DNA of 64,000 nt from CAUZIZ01 sp965222655. Lineage in GTDB: Bacteria > Acidobacteriota > UBA6911 > RPQK01 > JAJDTT01. Where the stretch lies: assembly GCA_965222655.1 (NCBI GenBank), contig CBDCUP010000020.1, forward strand, positions 62,001-126,000. The letters are read 5' to 3'. Made by a program: the position numbers and the translations under genes. Shown here piece after piece: positions 18,109 through 26,219 of the stretch. The first letter of the stretch is position 1. Each line of letters opens with the position of its first letter. The notes below the pieces were generated by a model, which saw nothing but the letters and a program-made list of their open reading frames with translations, made no database searches and was not told the DNA's origin.

Positions 18109-18753
18109 ATGAAGCCAAGGAACCGCGAGGTCAACATCTTCAACATGTCGATGCTCGACGTGATGTCGGGCGCCCTGGGGGCGATTCTCATCATCATGGT
18201 CGTCCTCTTTCCCCACTACAACAAAGAGGGCACCCCTGAAGAAATTGCAGCCTTGAAGGAACGTCTCGAGAAAGCTGAGAAAGACGCCAAGAAAGGAAGG
18301 ATTCGTAATCCCATCCTGATCATGGCCGAGTGGTACAGCAAGAGCCACGATATCGACGTGTTCGTGGACGATGGATCGAAGAAAGCTCCCAAATTTGATC
18401 CGCGCAAGAAGTTCATTGCTTACTGGCCCGGGGACGTCAGAACCGAATTCAAGACCGGACCCGGACACGAATTGTGGCTGATGCGCGACACCCCGCCAAG
18501 CAAGTACACGATCTACCTCAACCTCTACGATCGTAAGGGTAACCCCAGCCCCGGCCGGGTTACTCCCTTCGTTGTGTTCGGCAGCGAGATTTTCGCGATG
18601 CCAGACATGAAGCTTCTCCAGGAAAAGAAAGCGGTCCCGGTGGGTACCCTCACCATGACGGAGGATCGTAATCTCAGCTTCCAGGGAGCGACGCCCGAGA
18701 TCCACCGGCGATTCCTGGAGCAGCAGAAAGAGCGGAATCGAAAGAAACCTTAG
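18109..18753 (+). CDS. TolR/ExbD-like single-TM protein with soluble C-terminal domain
   Basis: A 214-residue protein anchored by one N-terminal helix (DVMSGALGAILIIMVVLF) preceded by the short cytosolic segment NREVNIFNMSM, the arrangement of ExbD/TolR/MotB-type partners of TolQ-like channels. A predicted coiled-coil-like stretch follows (EEIAALKERLEKAEKDAKKG), then a beta-rich extracytoplasmic domain (IDVFVDDGSKKAPKFDPRKK ... YTIYLNLYDRKGNPSPG). The exact TolR fold is not proven. It follows the TolQ-like gene by 27 bp and would form its stator or plug partner. Confidence 0.75.
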   Translation: MKPRNREVNIFNMSMLDVMSGALGAILIIMVVLFPHYNKEGTPEEIAALKERLEKAEKDAKKGRIRNPILIMAEWYSKSHDIDVFVDDGSKKAPKFDPRKKFIAYWPGDVRTEFKTGPGHELWLMRDTPPSKYTIYLNLYDRKGNPSPGRVTPFVVFGSEIFAMPDMKLLQEKKAVPVGTLTMTEDRNLSFQGATPEIHRRFLEQQKERNRKKP

Positions 18754-18830
18754 GAGAGACAAAGAAACCTTAGAAGAGACGTTGTTTATTCCCTGAGCTT
18801 TGACGCGGGGAGTGAGAGAAAGGAAAACGC

Positions 18831-19412
18831 ATGGCTAACATGGAGCAGTGCTCGGAAGGACACTTCTTTGATTCATCGAAGCACACATCCTGTCCCTGGT
18901 GCGGGGTGGGAACAGACCCGGATCGCACCGGGGGTGGGGGGCAGGACAAGACCAAGAACATTCAGGGCAGTCCTGGCCCAACTCCACCTCCTCCTCAGCC
19001 CAATCCGCCCCAGGGTGGGGGGTCTGGAGCAGCAACCCGGCGCATCGTGGCGACTCCCGACGAGCCCACGGGATTTGATCCTGTTGTAGGCTGGCTTGTC
19101 TGTACTGAGGGACCTGACCGCGGGCGGGACTACCGGCTGAGAACCGCCAAGAACTTTATCGGAAGAGCGCCGGAAATGGACATCTGCATCGCCAACGACG
19201 AAGCCGTCTCACGAGCCAAACACGCGGCGCTCGCATTCGAACCCGAGCAAAAGAAATTCTGGCTGCTGCCCGGTGACGCTCAGGGACTGGTGTACCTCAA
19301 CGGAGACGTGGTCCATACCCCGACCGAGCTGGACTCGGACGATGTCGTCAAGGTGGGACAGACCAGCCTCATGTTCGTTCCCTTCTGTGGTGAACGATTT
19401 CAGTGGCAGTAA
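18831..19412 (+). CDS. FHA-domain protein with N-terminal zinc ribbon
   Basis: A 193-residue soluble protein. Residues 6-25 form a zinc-ribbon-like motif (CSEGHFFDSSKHTSCPWCG), then a Gly/Pro-rich linker, then an FHA domain from about residue 80 to 185: FIGRAPEMDICIAND, AVSRAKHAAL and LVYLNGDVV. A canonical RSxxH motif is replaced by SRAKHA, still compatible with phosphopeptide binding. AGGAAAA precedes the ATG. Second FHA reader in the locus. Its 3' end overlaps by 13 bp the convergent zinc-ribbon gene on the other strand. Confidence 0.88.
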   Translation: MANMEQCSEGHFFDSSKHTSCPWCGVGTDPDRTGGGGQDKTKNIQGSPGPTPPPPQPNPPQGGGSGAATRRIVATPDEPTGFDPVVGWLVCTEGPDRGRDYRLRTAKNFIGRAPEMDICIANDEAVSRAKHAALAFEPEQKKFWLLPGDAQGLVYLNGDVVHTPTELDSDDVVKVGQTSLMFVPFCGERFQWQ

Positions 19413-19609
19413 CGAGATTCGTCGTCCGACAGAGGCGCGGCCGCCTCGCCTCGGCTTCGGATGGCTTGCTTGCCTCCATCACAGCATGATTCACCATAGC
19501 CACATCCGCTACAGACCATCTTCCTACGCTGGATCATCTGCGAGCCACAATAGGGGCACCTCTCCTTGATTTCACAGGCCACGTCCATCGTATCCGGAGC
19601 ATTTTTCAT
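19400..19609 (-). CDS. Small zinc-ribbon protein
   Basis: A 69-residue protein starting at ATG 19609 with GGGAGG six bases upstream. It contains CPYCGSQMIQRRKMVCSGCG, a four-cysteine zinc ribbon, followed by a CC pair (GESCCDGG) seen in small uncharacterised zinc-ribbon proteins of several phyla. The frame stays open further upstream but that part is not plausible coding. It is antisense and convergent to the FHA gene, overlapping it by 13 bp. Role unknown; nucleic-acid or protein binding is typical of such ribbons. Confidence 0.68.
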   Translation of the reverse strand: MKNAPDTMDVACEIKERCPYCGSQMIQRRKMVCSGCGYGESCCDGGKQAIRSRGEAAAPLSDDESRYCH

Positions 19610-19671
19610 TCGTCGACCTCCCCTGTCGGTTGTGCCATCTGGAAGATTTCCGCGACGCACACGTTCCCTTA

Positions 19672-19944
19672 GGGTCTGTAAGGAAATAACCGATGCACTT
19701 TGGCGCGAGCGCCGTGGGGGCAGATGGGAGGCGCCGCGCCGCAGGCGATGCCGCTGCGCATCTTCCAGGAGCGGCAACAAAGCAGATGCCCCCGCGCCGC
19801 CGCGCCCCTGCGGGCTGGGGTCCACAGGCACGCTGGCGTTGTTACTCGCTCCTTACATACCGCAGCGGGTATGCGCGTCGCTCGCGCCTAGCCAGCGTAC
19901 CTGGGAACCCCAGCAAAGTGTATCGGTTATTTCCTTACAGACCC
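19672..19944. mobile_element. MITE with 30-bp terminal inverted repeats
   Basis: The ends GGGTCTGTAAGGAAATAACC and its reverse complement form inverted repeats of about 31 bp with one mismatch (19672-19702 and 19914-19944). The element is 273 bp, has no coding capacity, and is flanked by TTA on both sides (19669-19671, 19945-19947), a likely target duplication. It has inserted in the signalling locus between the FHA gene and the first PP2C gene. The autonomous partner is not in this window. Confidence 0.9.
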
Positions 19945-20044
19945 TTACCTTATCTCAGCGGGGTGTCACTGGACTGGCGCGGGACGGCGAAACACTTATC
20001 CTTCTTCCTGCTTTCGCTGACCCAAGATAAAGGTCTTTTTCCGA

Positions 20045-21196
20045 ATGAGATTCGTTCCTGGAAACGCCCAAGACATCGGGACCAGAGAGAGCCAACAGGA
20101 TTCTTTCGCTTTTTCCCACCCTGACGACGAGGCATTTCGGCAGCACGGAGGTCTACTGGCACTCATCGCCGATGGGATGGGCGGCCTGGAGCAGGGCGAG
20201 GCAGCCGGCCGAATCGCCACCAAGGCATTCCTTGCAGCCTATTCCTCCAAATCCCCTGAGGAAAGCATCCCGACCGCGCTCGAGCGTGCTACCCGGGAAG
20301 CCAATTCGGCAGTATACGAGTTGGGAAAACAAGAAGGGATGGCCGGTGACATCGGCACTACCCTGGTGGCGGTGGTGGTCCATGAAGAACACCTATACTG
20401 GATCGCAGTCGGGGATAGTCCGCTGCAGCTTCTTCGAGAGGGCGAGTTGACCGTCCTCACACTTCCGCATACCTACGAGCTGATCCTCGATCGGAAGGCT
20501 CTGGAGGGAGAGATATCCGAAGAGGAGGCCCGTGGGGATCCGGAGCGCGAATACCTGACCAGCTATCTGGGAATGGAGGACGTCTCCGAGTTCGACCACA
20601 ACCTGCGAGCCTTCCCCCTGAGAGTGGGTGACCGGGTGCTGCTATCGAGTGACGGCCTTACCAAGACGCTCTCCCCGGAGGAGATTGCGACCGGGCTCGA
20701 GGGAGAGTCCCAGGATAACTGTGAGGCCCTCGTCCAAAGGGTGCTGGCCCAGGGTCACACCCATCAGGACAATGTCACCGTCATCTCCTTCAACGTCGAA
20801 GCCGAAGGCGCTGTTGGCAGCAGTGTTGGCAGTCCCACTGAAGGGGCAACCGACTTGCCGGCGAAAACCGTAGTGGATAGAGAGACTGCCCCGACGCCTG
20901 TAAAGACCGATCCAACGCCGACTCCGCCGCGCCGGAGGCGCACCGGCCAGATCCTTGCCTGGTGCGCTTTGTTCCTGCTGCTGTTGTTGGGATCCTGGTT
21001 CCTCTGGCAATACTCCCTGCATCAGTCTGAGGAGGATCAGGTGCCCCAAGATTCTGGGGTAACACCTTCTGACGAATCATTGGAGACCCGTGGAGGAGAC
21101 TACGAGCCGGGTTCGGCTCTGCCCGTGGAGAAACAGGTACCGCCTCCCCCAGAGGAGGGTCCCCCGCCCCCGGAAGAAAGCACTATTTCAGAGTGA
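20045..21196 (+). CDS. PP2C-family Ser/Thr phosphatase with C-terminal membrane anchor
   Basis: A 383-residue protein. The PP2C catalytic domain spans residues 1-255: ESQQDSFAF, LIADGMGGLEQGE (metal-binding Asp-Gly), GDIGTTLVAVV, IAVGDSPLQLL, LLSSDGLTKTL and the final HQDNVTVISF (metal-binding Asp-Asn). A Pro/Thr linker leads to one transmembrane helix near 300 (ILAWCALFLLLLLGSWFLWQ) and a Pro/Glu-rich tail outside. It would dephosphorylate targets of the locus kinase from the membrane. The first 100 bp upstream abut a MITE; there is no strong ribosome site. Followed after 10 bp by the protease remnant. Confidence 0.92.
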   Translation: MRFVPGNAQDIGTRESQQDSFAFSHPDDEAFRQHGGLLALIADGMGGLEQGEAAGRIATKAFLAAYSSKSPEESIPTALERATREANSAVYELGKQEGMAGDIGTTLVAVVVHEEHLYWIAVGDSPLQLLREGELTVLTLPHTYELILDRKALEGEISEEEARGDPEREYLTSYLGMEDVSEFDHNLRAFPLRVGDRVLLSSDGLTKTLSPEEIATGLEGESQDNCEALVQRVLAQGHTHQDNVTVISFNVEAEGAVGSSVGSPTEGATDLPAKTVVDRETAPTPVKTDPTPTPPRRRRTGQILAWCALFLLLLLGSWFLWQYSLHQSEEDQVPQDSGVTPSDESLETRGGDYEPGSALPVEKQVPPPPEEGPPPPEESTISE

Positions 21197-21206
21197 GGCG
21201 AGCGTA

Positions 21207-21497
21207 ATGCGGACAAGCATCTTCCGATTGGCGTTTTCGGTCGCCATCGTCCTGACAGGCGTTGGCACACTCCGTGCCGAGACCCCGATCCCCAGGATGA
21301 AGGAACAGACGCTATCCATCCTACTCGGCATCAAGGTACGACAGCGCTCGAAACCGGTTATCTTTACGGGCAGTGGTTTTGTCATCGGTGATGGACGCCA
21401 CATCGTCACCAACAATCACGTCTGCTGTGGCAGCGCCCCCAAAGGCATGACCGAGACCGGCAGAGCCCTCTTCGAAGTGACGCTGGAGTCGGATTGA
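21207..21497 (+). pseudogene. Truncated trypsin-like serine protease
   Basis: A 96-residue exported fragment: a signal peptide (FRLAFSVAIVLTGVGTLRA) and the beginning of a chymotrypsin-fold domain, GSGFVIGDGRHIVTNNHVCC, which contains the catalytic His. The Asp and Ser parts are missing: after a few more residues the frame ends (EVTLESD stop) in a TGATG overlap with the next gene. This suggests an internal deletion. Full-length trypsin-like proteases occur beside phosphatase/kinase genes elsewhere, so this may be a lost component. It could still be translated as a small exported peptide. Confidence 0.7.
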
Positions 21498-22228
21498 TGC
21501 GGTTTCTGACCGAGATGCTCACGGACGTAGGAGGAAGAAAGGTCAATGAAGATCGCTGCAACTTCCTGGAGGCCAACGGCACGACCTGCTGGGTCGTCAC
21601 CGATGGCCTGGGAGGCCAGGGCGGCGGCGACGTGGCCAGCCAACTGGCTACGGACGCAGTACTCTCTCGTTTCCATCAGGATGCCGGGGTCAGCGCTGAA
21701 GTCCTCCGCGCCGGTTTGCTGGAAGCCGACAAGGCGGTCGCCTCACATCAGGATCGCGCACCGAGACTCGCCGGCATGCGGACCACCGCCGTCGTCCTGC
21801 TTGCGGACTCTCGGCAGGCCCAGTGGGCGCATATCGGTGACACCCGTCTCTACCACTTCCGGAGAGGCCAGGTGGTGTTCCAAACCGAGGATCACAGCGT
21901 GACGCAGGCCCTGGCAAAGGCGGGAGAGATATCCCGCCGTGAGATCCGATTTCATGAAGATCGTTCCCGTCTACTACGCAGCCTTGGAGGCCAGGAGGAG
22001 CCGCGGCTCAGCATCCTCGACGTCCCCGTAGCCCTTCAGCCCGAGGACGCTTTTCTGATGGCGACTGATGGTCTCTGGGAACACGTGACCGAAACCGAAA
22101 TGGAAGCCGAGCTGGCGAAGTCTGATGATCCGGCGGGATGGCTGAGGCGGATGCAAATCCGGCTGCGCCAACGGGCCGTGGGAGGATATGATAACTACAC
22201 CGCGATTGGAGTGTTGGTTCAGGAATAG
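21497..22228 (+). CDS. PP2C-family Ser/Thr phosphatase, soluble
   Basis: A 243-residue cytosolic PP2C enzyme made of the catalytic domain only. Motifs in order: RKVNEDRCNF, VVTDGLGGQGGGDVAS (metal-binding Asp-Gly), GMRTTAVVLL, HIGDTRLYHFRRG, DHSVTQALAKAGEI, FLMATDGLWEHV and YDNYTAIGV (metal-binding Asp-Asn). Its ATG overlaps the preceding stop codon (TGATG), so translation is coupled. Two different phosphatases and one kinase in a locus suggest that they act on different substrates or compartments. A repeat element separates it from the kinase gene. Confidence 0.93.
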   Translation: MRFLTEMLTDVGGRKVNEDRCNFLEANGTTCWVVTDGLGGQGGGDVASQLATDAVLSRFHQDAGVSAEVLRAGLLEADKAVASHQDRAPRLAGMRTTAVVLLADSRQAQWAHIGDTRLYHFRRGQVVFQTEDHSVTQALAKAGEISRREIRFHEDRSRLLRSLGGQEEPRLSILDVPVALQPEDAFLMATDGLWEHVTETEMEAELAKSDDPAGWLRRMQIRLRQRAVGGYDNYTAIGVLVQE

Positions 22229-22234
22229 TCGAAG

Positions 22235-22470
22235 TTAGGCTGAAACTTCATTTGGTTAGGAGATCATGCAAGAGCCGCCGATGACAGAGCCGTGACTGCA
22301 AAGGAGCGGTCCCGGCATAAGGATGCCGGAACCAACGGACCAAAAGGACGATGGCCCATTGGATCCACTTTTGCCGCGTGTCCTGATCGGTGATCGGGAC
22401 CGCTCCTTCGCAGTCACGGCTCTGTCATTGGCGATAGCGAGAATCACGGCAGACGTGACCGAAGTTCTTT
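22235..22470 (+). repeat. Repeat element with shared ends but a different hairpin core
   Basis: The left end (TTAGGCTGAAACTTCATTTG) and right end (GTGACCGAAGTTCTTTCTCG) match the GTAGGATGGGCACTC elements, but the core is another inverted repeat: 32-bp arms at 22283-22314 and 22395-22426 (31 of 32 match) around an 80-nt loop. It lies between the PP2C and kinase genes of the signalling locus. Confidence 0.88.
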
Positions 22471-22521
22471 CTCGAATGGGGCAAGGGCAAGGGCGATAGA
22501 CGTAAGAAGGGGAGGAACGGT

Positions 22522-24537
22522 TTGAATCCTGACGACCTCTGTATGGGTTGCCTCGAAGAAAGGGGCAATCAGAAAGTCTGTCCACATTGCCAGTGGGAGG
22601 AGGGGACTCCAATCGCCTCTCCACTCTACCTGCTGCCCCGCACCGTGTTGGTAGACCAGTATCTGCTGGGCCGCGTCCTCGGTCACGGAGGATTTGGTAT
22701 CACCTATCTGGCCTGGGACCTCAGGCTACACCGGCGCCTGGCAATCAAAGAATATATGCCCCAGGGCATTGCGGGACAAGCCCCCGGCCATTCCAACGTG
22801 TCGATCTACACCAATGAGGAAGACTACCAGTGGGGACTGGAGCGCTTCCTGGACGAGGCTCGAGTCGTTGCCAAGTTTGCCGACCATCCCAATGTCATGT
22901 CCATCATCAACCACTTCGCCGATAACGACACTGCGTACATTGTGGCGGAGTATCTGGATGGCAGCACCCTCCTGGAGTACACCGAGGACCAGGGGGGCAC
23001 AATACCGTATGAAACGGCCGCCAGGATCCTGATGCCGGTGATGGATGCTCTGCGTGAAGTCCATAAATCGGGCATCCTCCACCGCGATATCAGCCCCGAC
23101 AACGTCTGTATCACCCGAGCCGGGTTGGTGAAATTGCTGGACTTTGGAGCGGCACGCCAGGCCCTGGGGCAGAAAAGCAAGAATCTCTCCGTCATTCTCA
23201 AAGAAGGCTACGCTCCGGAAGAGCAGTACCGTACGAAAGGGGACCAGGGCCCCTGGACCGATGTCTACGCCACGGCGGCGACCCTCTACCGGTGTATCAC
23301 CGGGAAGATACCGCCTCCGGCAACCGATCGTGCCTATCAGGACGAGCTCGAGACCCCCTCCTCGCTCGGCGTAGCGCTGCCTCAAGGCGTTGAAGCGAGC
23401 TTACTCAAGGCCCTGGGGGTCCGTGCCGAGAATCGCTTCCAGTCGATACAGGAGTTTCAGGCAGCGCTTCTGGGCCAAAGCGAGATCAAGCCGCCCCCAC
23501 CGCCGCCACCCCTCCCGCCCCCTGTGCCAACTCCCATTCCTGATCTGATTCCAAAACCTGACCCGATACCGGTGCCGAAGCCGAATCCCCTGTGGGAGTG
23601 GATCGAGCAGGTTCCCAAATGGATGTGGGCAGCGGGGGCCGCCGCCCTAGTTATTCTTATGCTGGCCTATTGGCTCGGCCCTGAACCAGGACAGCCACCG
23701 GGACCGGGCCCCAGACCAACACCCGACTCTTCCGAAGCGGACACCGAAGCAGACTCTGCAGGAGTCGATCCCCAGTTGGCCGGAATCTGGCAACATCTCT
23801 GGACCGACGGGAGCAATCGTTACGCCTGCCGCGTCAGCCTCCAGGTAGACGGACAGTATGCCTACCTCTCCGACTGCCACCCCAGCATCGGCACCGAGCA
23901 AGGAAGAATGCGAGTTTCGAAGGGCACCTATCGGATTCTTTCGAGCACTACCGGCCGCGCCGATTCAGGTACCTACCGCGTGCTCAGCGCCGACCGGATG
24001 GAGATGTCCTCTGGTGTCTACGGCAATACCAGCCTCTGGGACCGGGTCCCCCAGCAGTCTGCTGAACCTCAACCGAGCCCACATCAGCAAGACCGGCAGA
24101 AACCACCCCCGGCACCTCCGGTGGTGCAGCATGAGAGCCTCACCGAGCAGGCGGCCAAACACCTCAAAAACCGACAAGCACGCCGCGCTCGGCCGCTGCT
24201 GCAGCAAGCTCTCGAAATCAATCCCGATGACGCACGGGCTCAGGCCCTGATGGGCTACCTCTCGATCTATTACGATGGCGACATCAACAAGGGAGGCCGG
24301 CACTATCGCAAGGCCTACGATCTTGGCGGTACCATCAACTTCAGGCTGCTCCACGACCTGGGAGATGGCATGTTCATCCGGAATCGTTCAGGGACACTCG
24401 AGGTCTCGAGGGAAAGAGTGCTATTTAGAGGTGATGACGGCGTCCGGGTGTTCAACACGAGTCAATCCAACATTGGTGAAGCGAAAAAGAACGGGTCATC
24501 CGGCAAATGGGGAGGTGGGTGGTGCGCTTGCTATTGA
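22522..24537 (+). CDS. Membrane Ser/Thr protein kinase, 3' end interrupted by an ISL3-family element
   Basis: Residues 7-23 form a zinc ribbon (CMGC, CPHC). The Hanks-type kinase domain follows: glycine loop GHGGFGITYLAW near 53, catalytic RDISPDN near 188, DFGAAR near 206. A Pro-rich linker, a transmembrane helix near 370-389 and an extracytoplasmic part follow, with a beta-rich domain and TPR-like repeats (ALEINPDDARAQALMGYLSI). The start is TTG with GGGAGGA upstream. The natural frame breaks at 24492, where the IS begins; the last 14 residues are IS-encoded. Removing the IS and one target copy joins the frame to 26220-26378, restoring 709 residues. Central kinase of the FHA/PP2C locus. Confidence 0.92.
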   Translation: MNPDDLCMGCLEERGNQKVCPHCQWEEGTPIASPLYLLPRTVLVDQYLLGRVLGHGGFGITYLAWDLRLHRRLAIKEYMPQGIAGQAPGHSNVSIYTNEEDYQWGLERFLDEARVVAKFADHPNVMSIINHFADNDTAYIVAEYLDGSTLLEYTEDQGGTIPYETAARILMPVMDALREVHKSGILHRDISPDNVCITRAGLVKLLDFGAARQALGQKSKNLSVILKEGYAPEEQYRTKGDQGPWTDVYATAATLYRCITGKIPPPATDRAYQDELETPSSLGVALPQGVEASLLKALGVRAENRFQSIQEFQAALLGQSEIKPPPPPPPLPPPVPTPIPDLIPKPDPIPVPKPNPLWEWIEQVPKWMWAAGAAALVILMLAYWLGPEPGQPPGPGPRPTPDSSEADTEADSAGVDPQLAGIWQHLWTDGSNRYACRVSLQVDGQYAYLSDCHPSIGTEQGRMRVSKGTYRILSSTTGRADSGTYRVLSADRMEMSSGVYGNTSLWDRVPQQSAEPQPSPHQQDRQKPPPAPPVVQHESLTEQAAKHLKNRQARRARPLLQQALEINPDDARAQALMGYLSIYYDGDINKGGRHYRKAYDLGGTINFRLLHDLGDGMFIRNRSGTLEVSRERVLFRGDDGVRVFNTSQSNIGEAKKNGSSGKWGGGWCACY

Positions 24538-24604
24538 GATCCGGTCTAATCCGGTCTATTTTTGCTCTGGAATTCTCCTAAAAGATATATATCAGTAGCA
24601 GCAG

Positions 24605-24782
24605 AGGCTGTGGGAACTGTGGAAAACTCCGAGCAGTCATCGAGCCGGGCCAGCACCCCCGTGATTCGGAGTTTTCCAAGCGTTGTGCGAACGGTGGAAA
24701 AACGATTGCGACGCTTTTCGGCCTAGCGCTGGAGCTGGTTGTTTTTCCACGGTTTGCACATCGCGGCAGTTTCCATAGCCTT
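24605..24782. repeat. Block of nested inverted repeats in the IS non-coding region
   Basis: Three nested pairs are visible: an outer AGGCTGTGGGAACTG and its imperfect complement near 24768-24782, TGGAAAACTCCGA with TCGGAGTTTTCCA, and GAACGGTGGAAAAAC with its partner GTTTTTCCACGGTTTGC. The block lies between the left IS end and the transposase; it may be a regulatory structure or a small element inside the IS. Confidence 0.65.
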
Positions 24783-24979
24783 CCCCCGTTCAGGCAGAAA
24801 GAGGCGGCCTTCAGCCTCGATCAAAAGAATCCGGATCGCGCGTTAGCGCTACCTCAACCTCTGCTCCCGTAACGAGCCTTGCGAAGCTGCAAGGGCGAGG
24901 CAGAGCCGGTCGATGGGGATTGACCGGCGCCGCCATGTCAGGCATCCTCGGCGATTTTGGCAAACCCGGAGGACCGATC

Positions 24980-26188
24980 ATGGCGACGACTAGCTACTTG
25001 TACCACACCCTCGGATTGAAGGGCTATGTTCACCAACGCACGGACTATCGCGGCGGCGGCGTATTTCACCACGTCGAACTGGCTCCGCACAAGCGCCGGT
25101 GTCGCAACTGCAGTGCCCGCTGGAACCGGCTTCAGCTGCAAGGCTGCTTCCAGCGCTGCATCCGCACTCTACCGGTGGCGACCCGCCACCAGTTCGTGGT
25201 CCTGCATGGCCACCGGCAATCCTGCAGCCAGTGCGACCAGACCCTTCGCGAGCCGATTGCCTTCGCTCAGGGCAAACGGCGCTACACGAACGCCTTCGCC
25301 CAGTACGTGGTCCAGCTGTGCCGCATCGCCACCATCAAAGCCGTTGCCCGCTTGCTGGGCGTGGGCTGGGACCTCGTCAAAGAGATCCATAAGGAGCATC
25401 TGGGGCAGCGCCTCAAGAAGCGCAAGCTGTCTCAACTGCGCTATCTGGCGATCGATGAGTTCGCTACCCACAGCGGGCACCTCTACATGACGGTGGTGCT
25501 GGACCTGGAAAGTGGCCAGATCGTCTCCCTACACGAAGGCAAAGACGCCCAGGCGCTGGTGGCCTGCCTGCGCCACCTCAAAGGCCGCTGCAAGTCCCTG
25601 CGCGCCATTGCCATCGACATGTCCGACGCCTACCGCAAGGCCATTCGCCAGGTCTTCGCCGGCAAGGTCGATGTCGTGCACGACCCCTACCACGTCGTCG
25701 CACTGGCCAACCAGGCCATTGACCAGACCCGCCGCTCCATGATGCGCAAACTGGAAACGGGCCGCAAACAGCTCCTCAAAGGAACCCGCTTTCTCTTGTT
25801 ACGAGGGCTGGAAAACCTCAACGAGCGCTCCCTGGAACACCTCATGCAACTCATGGAAATCAATGAGCCACTCTATCAGGCCTACCTCCTCAAGGAGGAG
25901 ATCCGCCACTTTTGGAACCTCCCCGACTCAGCGGCCGGCAACGCCTTCCTGGATGCCTGGATCGAGCAGGCTTACAGCATCGGCAACCAGTTCTTCGCCC
26001 GGCTCGCCCGCACCCTCCACCGGCATCGCCCCGGACTACTCGACTACTTCAAGCACCGCATCTCAACCGGCCCCCTCGAAGGACTCAACAACAAGATTAA
26101 GGTCCTCAAAAGACGAGCCTATGGCTTCAGAGACATGGACTACTTCAAGCTTAACCTCTACTTCATCCATGAGGACCTGGCCACTTGA
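24980..26188 (+). CDS. ISL3-family transposase
   Basis: A 402-residue transposase from the ATG at 24980; a longer frame from 24920 is open. The N-terminus has a zinc-finger-like DNA-binding region (CRNCSARW, CSQCDQTL), then a helix-turn-helix-like segment (TIKAVARLLGVGWDLVKEIH). The DDE catalytic core shows YLAIDEFATHSGHLYMTVVL (first Asp), VHDPYHVVALANQAID (second Asp) and the family-diagnostic end GPLEGLNNKIKVLKRRAYGF (Glu). No internal stop is seen, so the copy looks intact. It carries out cut-and-paste type transposition of the surrounding element. Confidence 0.95.
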   Translation: MATTSYLYHTLGLKGYVHQRTDYRGGGVFHHVELAPHKRRCRNCSARWNRLQLQGCFQRCIRTLPVATRHQFVVLHGHRQSCSQCDQTLREPIAFAQGKRRYTNAFAQYVVQLCRIATIKAVARLLGVGWDLVKEIHKEHLGQRLKKRKLSQLRYLAIDEFATHSGHLYMTVVLDLESGQIVSLHEGKDAQALVACLRHLKGRCKSLRAIAIDMSDAYRKAIRQVFAGKVDVVHDPYHVVALANQAIDQTRRSMMRKLETGRKQLLKGTRFLLLRGLENLNERSLEHLMQLMEINEPLYQAYLLKEEIRHFWNLPDSAAGNAFLDAWIEQAYSIGNQFFARLARTLHRHRPGLLDYFKHRISTGPLEGLNNKIKVLKRRAYGFRDMDYFKLNLYFIHEDLAT

Positions 26189-26219
26189 CCTCCCCATTTA
26201 CCGGAAGAACCAAAAGAAC

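Larger units (their letters stand above)
24493..26211 (+). mobile_element. ISL3-family insertion sequence with 8-bp target duplication
   Basis: Size 1719 bp. Terminal inverted repeats begin GGGTCATCCGGCAAATGGGG (left) and GGTTCTTCCGGTAAATGGGG (right, reverse complement). The 8-bp direct repeat AAAAGAAC flanks it at 24485-24492 and 26212-26219, the duplication length typical of this family. It carries one transposase gene and a 487-bp non-coding left part. It is inserted in the 3' part of the kinase gene in the same orientation. Confidence 0.95.

Noticed and set aside
17809..18762. A 317-codon minus-strand frame across the TolQ/TolR genes
   Set aside because: Antisense to genes with transmembrane signatures; no start site or family likeness.
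16860..22228. Zorya anti-phage system
   Set aside because: A TolQ/TolR-like pair is present, but there is no ZorC/D-like or other helicase/nuclease gene; only a functional analogy is kept.
24605..24782. Possible replication origin with DnaA boxes (TGTGGAAAA-like)
   Set aside because: The sequences are parts of nested inverted repeats inside an IS; no dnaA/dnaN context and no box cluster matching the consensus.
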